Source of the DNA: Oscillospiraceae bacterium
GTDB taxonomy: Bacteria > Bacillota > Clostridia > Oscillospirales > Ruminococcaceae
DNA: 17,870 bases
Assembly (NCBI GenBank): GCA_019420135.1
Contig: JAHZHS010000008.1
Span: 9,820-27,689 of the forward strand
Direction of reading: 5' to 3'
The position numbers and the translations under genes were made by a program. This document shows positions 7,328-15,400 of this stretch, in pieces. Every line of letters starts with the position of its first letter. Position 1 is the stretch's first letter. The notes beneath the pieces are model-generated. The model was not told the origin of the DNA. It saw nothing but the letters and a program-made list of their open reading frames with translations, and searched no databases.

Positions 7328-8908
7328 TCAGTCCATTAATTTGTTTTGATACTCCAGCCGTGCCATCGGGTTGGAACGGGGGCGGCTGTATGCCATGGTG
7401 AAGCCTTCCGCCATGCGCTGTTCCACCAGGCGGGCAATTTCGGGTGTGGTGTCGGTGGGGTCCTTTCCGGGGATGAGCTTCTCCCCGTCGGAGAAGCCCT
7501 CCGGCCGTCCGGCCAGTTCCCGTACCAGGGTGGCCCGCCATTTCTCCAGCGTGGTCTGCCAGGCTTCCTGCCGGGAAAGATCGTGCTGTTCCCTCCAGTC
7601 GTGGTCCAGGTCGAACAGCTGCTCGGTGCCGGTGGTGTCGTGCCAGATATACTTGGTGTGGCCGTCGGTAATGTACTGGGAGCCCTTCTCGAAATACAGG
7701 TTGGGGCGGCCGGGCTCGGTCTGGGGGCGGGTCTTGGTGCCGTCCATGCCGGTGTGGTGGACGCACTCGCCGTGGAGATACTGCCGCCAGGGAGTGGACT
7801 CGTGCTCGCCCATGAGCATGGGGGCCAGGCTGCGGCCGTCCACCGAGGACGGGATCTCCAACCCGGCCAGATCCAGGATGGTGGGCATCAGGTCATGCCA
7901 GCCCACCGGGCAGTCGAAGGACTGGCTGTCCCGGATACCGGGGCCCATGATGCACAGCGGGATGTGGACGGCGCCCTCGTAGGGGCGGCTCTTCTGGTAC
8001 ATGTAGTGGTCGCCCAGCAGCTCGCCGTGGTCGGAGGTGAAGATGACGTAGGTGTTGCTGCCGAAGGCAAGGCTGGGATGGGTGAGGATGCGGCCGATCT
8101 GGGCATCCGCAAAGGCAATGTTGCCGTAGTAGCCGGCCCGCACCGCCCGCAGGTTCTCCCCCTGAAGGTTGACGTAGCTGGACATAAAGCCACCGCTGTT
8201 CACCGGGGGATATTCCCAGTCGCCGATGTAGGGATCGTCCAGGTCGCTGCGCTGATAATACCGGTCAAAGAATTCCGCCGGCGGGTTGTGGGGGGAATGG
8301 GGGGCGTAGTATCCCACAAACAGCATGAAGGGACGGGAGGGATCCCGGTTGTCCAGGAAATCCAGGGCGCGGTTGGTGGCCCATTTGGTCTGGTGATATT
8401 CGTCGGACAGGTGGAAGGGAATGGCCACCCGGGAATTGTTGGGGGTTCCGTTGCCGTAGTAGCCGCCGGTGTCGCCGGAATTGTGCTCCCGCACATATTT
8501 GAAGAAGGGGTCGGTGGTGTTTTTGTTTTCCGAGCTGGGATCCCCGGGCAGATAATATTCAAACCCGTAGGATTCGTTGGACGGGTAGGTGTGCATGTTG
8601 CGGCCCACCAGGGCGGTCTGGTATCCGCCGCGGCGCATCTCGGTGGGCAGGGAGGTCTCCAATGGGAAATAGGGGATGCCCACGTTTTCAAACAGACCGT
8701 GATGATGGGCCAGCTGCCCGGTGAGCAGCGTCATCCGCTGGGGAATACAGACCGGGCAGGTGCTGTAACAGGAGGTGAAATTGGCGCCCTGATAGCCGAT
8801 GGTGTCGATGTAGGGGGTATAGATGCCGGTGCGGCGTCCGGCAATGCCGGTACAGTCATACCGGTGCTGATCCGTATGGATGATGATGAAATTGGGACGC
8901 TGCTTCAT
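7328..8908 (-). CDS. Type I sulfatase, Cys-type, apparently cytoplasmic
   Basis: A 526-residue enzyme of the alkaline-phosphatase-like sulfatase superfamily, which hydrolyses sulfate esters. The N-terminal metal site is in HTDQHRYDCTG (Asp13, Gln14). The active-site signature is Cys54-Ile-Pro-Gln-Arg58, then MTLLTG. Cys54 should be oxidised to formylglycine, which in anaerobes is done by a radical-SAM maturase (anSME) not found in this window. Other family residues are the YAPHSPHNPP region (His204), TSDHGELLGDH (Asp293, His294) and Lys306. Where many sulfatases have GKxH, this one reads GRNMH. There is no signal peptide or membrane helix, so it should act inside the cell on imported material. 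The start has GGGAGGAA 8 bases upstream. It is transcribed alone and ends at a terminator before the kinase operon. The substrate (glycan, aryl or choline-type sulfate) cannot be fixed; a related phosphonate or phosphodiester hydrolase activity is possible. Confidence 0.92.
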   Translation of the reverse strand: MKQRPNFIIIHTDQHRYDCTGIAGRRTGIYTPYIDTIGYQGANFTSCYSTCPVCIPQRMTLLTGQLAHHHGLFENVGIPYFPLETSLPTEMRRGGYQTALVGRNMHTYPSNESYGFEYYLPGDPSSENKNTTDPFFKYVREHNSGDTGGYYGNGTPNNSRVAIPFHLSDEYHQTKWATNRALDFLDNRDPSRPFMLFVGYYAPHSPHNPPAEFFDRYYQRSDLDDPYIGDWEYPPVNSGGFMSSYVNLQGENLRAVRAGYYGNIAFADAQIGRILTHPSLAFGSNTYVIFTSDHGELLGDHYMYQKSRPYEGAVHIPLCIMGPGIRDSQSFDCPVGWHDLMPTILDLAGLEIPSSVDGRSLAPMLMGEHESTPWRQYLHGECVHHTGMDGTKTRPQTEPGRPNLYFEKGSQYITDGHTKYIWHDTTGTEQLFDLDHDWREQHDLSRQEAWQTTLEKWRATLVRELAGRPEGFSDGEKLIPGKDPTDTTPEIARLVEQRMAEGFTMAYSRPRSNPMARLEYQNKLMD

Positions 8909-8973
8909 GATACTGGTTCCTCCCGTCAGGATGGGCAGGTGCCTCGGTGGGCGGGCCTGCCGGATTTTTCTTT

Positions 8974-8979
8974 ATTATA
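8974..8979 (-). promoter_or_regulatory. Possible -10 element of the sulfatase promoter
   Basis: The minus strand reads a perfect TATAAT within CTTTATAATAAAG, 66 bases before the sulfatase start. The -35 position holds an A-run (GCAAAAAATGG) and not TTGACA, so any activity probably needs an activator or other sequence features. Confidence 0.45.
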
Positions 8980-9159
8980 AAGGAAAGGAGAAAACCATTT
9001 TTTGCTGGCATCGACCTGTCTTTTTGGAAAAACGACCACATTTCCCATATTCCGCAGGGCGGGAAAGGGGGCCGCGGGGAGCTTGCGGCAAGCGGGAAGG
9101 GCCGCCCCCCTCATTCTTCCCCGGCAGATTTTGAAAGACGGGAACGAGAGCAGGCCCAA

Positions 9160-9198
9160 GGCGCAGAACATTGTACACGATGTATAATGTTCTGCGCC
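9160..9198. repeat. Long inverted repeat, 18-base arms
   Basis: The arm at 9160-9177 (starting GGCGCAGAACATT, ending GTACA) is matched by the arm at 9181-9198 (starting TGTAT, ending AATGTTCTGCGCC), around the three bases CGA. The only difference would be a G-T pair in RNA. No T-run follows on either strand, so it is not a typical terminator. The inner part ATTGTACA-CGA-TGTATAAT looks like a two-fold operator. Function unknown. Confidence 0.85.
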
Positions 9199-9262
9199 GT
9201 ACCCTTTGGAACCTCGGGAAAAAACGTTCCGCAAATAGGAAGAAAAACGGTTTGATACGAAA

Positions 9263-9281
9263 TATAACCAATATTGTTATA
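9263..9281. repeat. Small palindrome upstream of the pilus promoter
   Basis: TATAAC (9263-9268) and GTTATA (9276-9281) form a perfect inverted repeat with 7 bases between, the size of a typical regulator site. It lies about 37 bases upstream of the -35 element. In AT-rich DNA such a match can occur by chance. Confidence 0.35.
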
Positions 9282-9317
9282 CTATAATTGACATTTTGAC
9301 AAAAAATATCGTTCCCC

Positions 9318-9346
9318 TTGATATTTTTGCATGACAGGAATATACT
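9318..9346 (+). promoter_or_regulatory. Sigma-A promoter of the pilus operon
   Basis: TTGATA (9318-9323) and TATACT (9341-9346) are separated by exactly 17 bases. Transcription would start near 9353, giving a leader of about 53 bases before the ATG at 9406. Other TTGACA-like elements (9288-9293, 9296-9301) have no good -10 partner at the right spacing. Confidence 0.75.
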
Positions 9347-9376
9347 TTCTGTACAATTTACTTGCTTTTTGCATGA
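9324..9376. repeat. 11-base direct repeat across the pilus promoter
   Basis: TTTTTGCATGA occurs at 9324-9334, inside the promoter spacer, and again at 9366-9376, in the leader. The copies are 42 bases apart, about four helical turns, so both face the same side of the DNA. A protein bound to the first copy would block RNA polymerase directly. This makes a repressor site plausible, but binding is inferred. Confidence 0.5.
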
Positions 9377-9390
9377 GCCACACATCGAAT

Positions 9391-9396
9391 AAGGTG
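9391..9396 (+). promoter_or_regulatory. Ribosome site of the large surface protein
   Basis: AAGGTG lies 9 bases before the ATG at 9406. It is weaker than the ribosome sites of the other genes but decides the start. The upstream in-frame ATG at 9331 overlaps the promoter and would not be on the transcript. Confidence 0.6.
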
Positions 9397-9405
9397 CCAT
9401 TTTAT

Positions 9406-12400
9406 ATGAAGAAGTCCCGACTTTCCCTCTGGGGCAGGCGGGGAATTGCTGCGCTCCTGAGCGCCGCGATCACCCTGTCTGTGCCGCTGTGCAGGGTCCC
9501 GGCCTCCCCTGCAGCCTCCTTGTCTTCCCTGACGGAGGCGGCCCCCGAACTTCCCGATAACGAGAATCCCCCGACTTCCTCTGAACTGGATAATACCCTT
9601 TCTTCCACACCCCCGGATTCCGACGAGGGTGTTGTTGTGTTGCCTGAAGATACCTCGGCACCGGATGCCACGGCCACGCCCTCTCCCACGCCGGAGGAGG
9701 AACCCACCGCGCAGCCCGCACCGGAACCGGATGCCACGGCCACGCCGACACCGCAGCCGTCCCCGACGTCCGATGATTCGTCGGCTCCCCAGGCAAACTC
9801 CGCTCCTGTGCCCGACACCACCGATGCCGCCGAGGGGGATTCTGTCCCTGTGGAGGAGACCGTCTGGGCGGGGGAGACCCTGACCTTCGTGGATCTGCTG
9901 TGGAAAACCACACCCCTGAGCGGAGTGGATGTCCTGTTTATCGGCAGCGAGGGGCAGGAACCCGTCCGGCTGTCCATGACGGCGGCGGAACGCGGCCAGT
10001 ACACCGTCACGGTGCCCACGGGCGGTTATGACCAGGTGGCATTCTATGCCGCCGGGACCGACACCGACACGCTGGGCGGTACATGGCGGCTGTCCGACGG
10101 GGAAGACGGCGGGAATACCGTGGATTTTGAACCCCTGATTTTGTCCGCCTTCTACTACGACAGCGGCGAAAACCCCAGCTACTGGGGCAGCGATCCCAAT
10201 TATGACCCGGAGGCCATGGGCATTTCCCTCATGTCTGTCGATACCCTGGCCGAAAACGACACCGATACCGGGCCTCAAACCGGGCAGCAGGTTTATTTTG
10301 TCAATATGCATGCCCTGGACGGCAGCGAGACCGATCCCATCGTCACGGTGGAGGCACGGTTCATCCAGCTGCCCCACGACGGCGCCAACAGCTCGGAGTG
10401 GCCCGAGCAGTATCTGGCCCGCACCATGTACGAGGTGCGCGACGGCATCTACGTGACCTCTTTCCCGCAGGGAATCGACCAGCAAAACACAGACGGAAGT
10501 TATCTCTACCAGGAAATCTCCTTTGACCTGACTCGCCGCAGCGGGCAGGAGGCGGAATTCAACCGCCATTACAATTTCCGCGGATATCATGAGGAGTCCG
10601 CATCCATGCCGGATACCTGGGGCAAGCCCGGCTGGTTCACCTACCGGGAAGGCACCATGGATGCCTACTTCTACAATACCAGTGTGGAGGATTCCTACTG
10701 GAATGCTCATCCCTCCAACGCGGATGCCAGCATCCAGGCCCAGCTGCTCTACATCGACACCCGGGACTTCAGCGAAACGGAGGGCAATACCCCTTATCAG
10801 AAGGTCACGGACATCTACCTCTCCTGGGACGGCATGCCCACCAATCTGGCAAACTACGATTCCCAATACGGTGTGCGCCTGGGCATGACCCGGGACGAAG
10901 AGGAAAATCCCTATGCACTGAGTACGGAGGGCATCTTCTATTTCAAGATGCCTTCCAGCTCGGAACCCCTCACAGAAAACACGGTGTTCACCCTGACCTA
11001 TGTGATCACGGAAGGTGAACACGCCGGCACACATACCTTCCTGTTCACCTACGTGCCCCGCAGCGGCCGCAATACCATCCTCATGGACTATCTGTGGGAG
11101 GATGTGGGCGAGGTCTGGGGCGTCTATCAGTCCCAGCCTGACGATGCGCCCAAAACCCGCAACGTCTACTTCAATAACGCCGTCACCGCCTTCGGCAAGG
11201 TACAGGTGGTGTTTGGCCAGACCCAATCGGACGGTACGGTCAAATTCATGTCCGGTACGGCAACCCAAACAGCCGAATGGGCCAAGGATAAGCTGGCCAA
11301 TGAAAATGTGCAGAATTACAGCACCTGGGACAAGGGCTGGCTGAAGATGGAAAAGGCATCGGGCACAGTGGACGGCCACGATTTGCCGGATAACGTGTGG
11401 GTCTTTGAGGACGTGCCCATCGAGTATGACTATGTCATGTTCCGCGGCGCCGTCAGCCCTGACGCCCCCGACAGTAACAGCGGGACCCCGGCTCCCTTCT
11501 GGTTCTCTCCCTACCTGAAGATCGACCAGACCTACCAATACCCCTGCTTCTTCGCCTATGCCTATATACCTACAGAGGAAACGCCGAAGGCCAACGGTGC
11601 CGCCGGCAGCGGCATCCAGCTGGGCAATACAGCCTACCTGGACGGCCGGTGGGGGTCGGCCCTGGAAATCTACAACCTGGGCGATTACGCGGTCCAGATC
11701 CCGGAAGGCGATTATGAACCTCAGGACAATACCTACTACGGTATCTCCACCATATACGATTACTATTCCCAGTGGGAACTGTCCGGACATTCGGTCACCG
11801 AGGGCATTGGCAACGGCGATAGCAACAAGCAGACCTATAACCGCCAGGGCGGATTGCTCAACATTGCCATCAGCAAGTATTTCAGCGAGTTAGATGCAGC
11901 ATCCGGCTATACCGGGAACGAACAAAGTAACCCGCGCTACTTTGGCGCGGGCAATATGAGTAATGGTGTCTCCAACGGCGACGGCTGGAGCTGGGCACTG
12001 AATACGTGGGATCAATTCAGCAAGTACGGCACGCTGTATGAAACCACACAGCTGTACAACAACACAGACGCTGCCAACGTCTGGGTAGGGAACGTGGGAC
12101 CTCATTATGATCTGGTGGACAGAAATCTGGACGGCAACGGTGATCTGACGCTCAATGGGTTCACCACTCCCTATTTTGACGAGAACTTCCTGCGGGGCGA
12201 TAATGCGCTGGGCATCACTCTGGGCAATGTCTACAACAACGTCCGGTTCCCGTTCAACCTCAATGGAGATGGGTATTGGGAGTATGACAGCGTACAAGAT
12301 AATGGTACCCTCAAGCAGGATCCCGACGGGACCTATTTCATACAAAAAACAGATCCGTTTCACATTAATCCATTTGGCGAAAAGGGCGGTTCCTACATGC

Positions 12401-15400
12401 CGTTCCATGAGGCCACGGGAACGTTTGGAACTACGGATGGATATGCTTCCCAGAGCAACATCAACTATATGTTCGGCCAGCGGCTGGATCTGACCTTTAC
12501 TGTGCCGGAAGGCGGTCGGGTCAACATGCCCGGCACCGACGGCACGGAACAGATGGAGGATGTCATCTTCCAGTTCGAGGGAGACGACGACTGCTGGATT
12601 TTCATTGACGGCCAGCTGGTTCTGGACATGGGCGGCATCCACGACGCCGTGCGCGGTATCCTCAATTTCCAAAGCGGAGAATGGTACGTATACCAGGACC
12701 TGGATGGAGCCCAAACAATACCAGAAAATGGTAAGGGCAGTTTTAAACTTGTCGGTGATGAAAACACCGTCCACACTCTCACCATGTTTTACATGGAGCG
12801 CGGTCTGGGTGCCTCCAACCTGAAGATTGTCTTCAACTTCCCCCAGCAGAATACCCTGCGGGTCACCAAGGAAGTGGACACCTCCAGCGTGGACGAAATC
12901 TTCGACGAAGCCATAGCCAACCTGGGCGGCTTTGAGATGCAGATGGAAACCATGGTCACCAGCGGAACCTCCCTGCCCGTGGAAAAGTCCGCCGGCTACA
13001 TCCAGACCGACAGCGTGGAGCTGTACGACCCCGAGCAAAACGTTACTGGCAACTACACAGGACCTACGGGGGATGGAGCCGCAGCCGAAGAGGATACCGA
13101 CAACGATACGCAAGAAAAATACCTGGTAATCACCCAGCCCGAGGGCTGGGATGCGGCAGGGCCGCCAGGATCAACCGATACCGATGCCTGGCAAAACTAC
13201 CTGCTGACCCTCACGCCCACCGGCGGGTCCATCGACCTGAACCATGGCGGCGATCCCCTTGCCTTCCTGGAACTGGAACTGTACAACGGCACCACGGACA
13301 ACCGCGGGGCCGAGCTGTACATTCAACTGCAGGATAGTGCGGGAAACCTTGTCACCGGCACCGCCCGCACCCTGAGCTATTTGGGGGAGGCAAACCTCTT
13401 TTTGCCCAACACCAAGTCCATGGTGCGTATCGATCTGGATTCCCTCATTGCATCCAACAGCAAGTTCGACGAGGAAAAAGTCACCGCGGTGCGCATCGGC
13501 CTGCTGAACGGCACCGGCGATGGCGGAACCTACCGTCTGTACCGGGCGTCCTTCGGCACCGAGTGGAACAAGGTGCTCTCCACCGGCTTCTCGGTGGGGG
13601 ATGACCAGATCTCGGACTACGGCTCCATTGTGAAAGATGGCATTGGAAAGGAAACCATACACGTATTCAGCCCGGTGGACGGTGCCTGGTACACCCGCCA
13701 GACCCATGACGAGGGCGGCAATGTGATTGAGAGCATCTCCAATGTGGTGCAGGACGGCAGCTTCAGCCTGTCCGACGGCCAGACCGCCGTGTTCACCGAC
13801 AAATTCCGAGTGGGCAGCTACATCCGTCTGTGGGAGAATGTGGACCCCAAACTCTTCGAAACCACCTGGTCCATCCGGGAGGACGGAGAGCCGGTCAGCT
13901 TCAACTCCCTGCTGCAAGACCGCTTCGACGCCCCATCGGTCATCAACCCGGGCTGGGGATTTAACAAAGGGGAGACACCCTTGGAAAATCAGCCCGGTAC
14001 GATACCTGATGACGGACGCGAGGAGAGCAGTGTTAGTGAGCAGGTAGGGATCACGTATGATGAGAAGGTGGATGGCTTCATCTACCGCGGTTACCTCTAT
14101 CCCGACAACAACGAAAACCTGCCCATTGATCTGGAGGTCATCTTTTACAACCGGATGCTGACCGGTGAGTTTACCATCACCAAGCAGCTGGACGACTCTA
14201 TGGGCGTGCCGCAATCGGACGAGACCACTCGATACCCGGTGGGTACCTACACCTTCGACGTCTACTACACCGATATTGCCGGCCGTGGACTGGAACAGTA
14301 CTTGCCGGAACAGCCCGCCGTGGAGGGCGTAGGCACACGGTATGTCCACCAGGTCATTGAAATCACCACCGACGAAGCAAACGGCCGGGGCAGCTACACC
14401 ATGGAAGGAATTCCCGCAGGCACAAAATACCTGATACGGGAGCGTCCCGCCAACGGCGCCACCCTGGTGAATCTGGTTGTCGAGAATAACATCCAAAGTG
14501 CTGCGTCGGTGGAAAATATAGTGAAAAATGGAACCGAACCCGACGATTACACAAAGGCCTATGTGGAGGGTAAAATTGTAGCCACGGACAACACCGGCGC
14601 AACCGAAACAACCGGTCCTGAGTGTGTCTTTACCAACAAGAACGAGCCCTTCTTCATGGAGATCCAGAAGGTTTGGGATGACGAGCCGCCGACGGATCTG
14701 AAGGAAATCCAGATCATGGTCCAGCGCCGGGAGGCCGGCAGCAAGGACGAAACTAAGTGGGAACCCGTGACCCAGGACTATTTCAATGTTACAACAGACT
14801 ATGTGACCCTGACACCAGGCGAGGATGACAGCTGGAGTACAGCTTCCAAAACAGCGGTCCTCATATACCCCACACAAGGTACGCAGGAGAACAATACCGT
14901 CCTCTATGAATACCGCATTGTGGAAATCGGTGTGGGCCAGGACAAGCTGGCCGGGTACCGGGTGGTGTATGACCAGATTGCCGGAGAACCGCAAGACGGA
15001 CAACCGGTGGTCATCTACCGGGCCAGGAACAGCAAAACCGGTCTGACCCTGCAAAAGACATGGCTGGACAACGAAAACCGGGATAAGACCCGCCCAAGTG
15101 CGGTACGGGTGCAGCTGCAGCGCTCCACTGATTATAACCCGGACGACCCCAACGCCGAAGGCGTGACCTGGGAAGTCCTTGACGAGAACGGAGACCCGGT
15201 CAGCAGCGCCTTCATCACGCTGCAAACTCCCACCTGGTCCTACCAGCTGGAAGGCCTGCCGGTCTCCGACGCGAACAACAATCCGTATTACTACCGCCTG
15301 CAGGAAGTGCAGGTCCAGGATGATGAGACGGGCGCGTGGGTGGATATTGCCAAACAGAACAACTATGAGCCCGCCTACAGCCAGCCGGTGACGCTGGACG

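Larger units (their letters stand above)
8909..9405. other. Divergent gene-free region between sulfatase and pilus operon
   Basis: About 500 bases without a convincing gene. Reading frames here lack ribosome sites and do not resemble proteins. The left half is GC-rich, including a small palindrome GCTTGC-G-GCAAGC (9081-9093) flanked by GGGGGC and GCCCCC, and holds the sulfatase leader and weak promoter. The centre carries a long hairpin (9160-9198). From about 9240 the sequence becomes AT-rich with several TTGACA- and TATAAT-like elements, ending in the best plus-strand promoter at 9318-9346. It must contain the control signals for both directions. Confidence 0.8.

Noticed and set aside
9061..9115. 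GC-rich hairpin upstream of the sulfatase as a terminator or riboswitch
   Set aside because: The outer stem is short and imperfect, no T-run follows, and it lies upstream of the presumed sulfatase promoter. No known riboswitch pattern was recognised.
9288..9301. TTGACA-like elements at 9288 and 9296 as -35 boxes of the pilus promoter
   Set aside because: No acceptable -10 sequence lies 16-18 bases downstream of either. TTGATA/TATACT with exact 17-base spacing is the better pair.
9170..9357. ATTGTACA and its reverse complement flanking the pilus promoter, as ends of an invertible switch
   Set aside because: Only eight bases match and the flanks differ. Known invertible promoters have longer inverted repeats and a nearby recombinase gene, and neither is seen here.
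9331..9405. In-frame upstream ATG that would extend the large surface protein by 25 residues
   Set aside because: It lies within the -35/-10 promoter and before the expected transcript start. It has no ribosome site, and the signal peptide properly begins at MKKSRLSLW.
9470..9500. Lipobox in the signal peptide of the large surface protein (VPLC)
   Set aside because: The residue before Cys is Leu, not Gly, Ala or Ser, and the protein already has a sortase-type C-terminal anchor.
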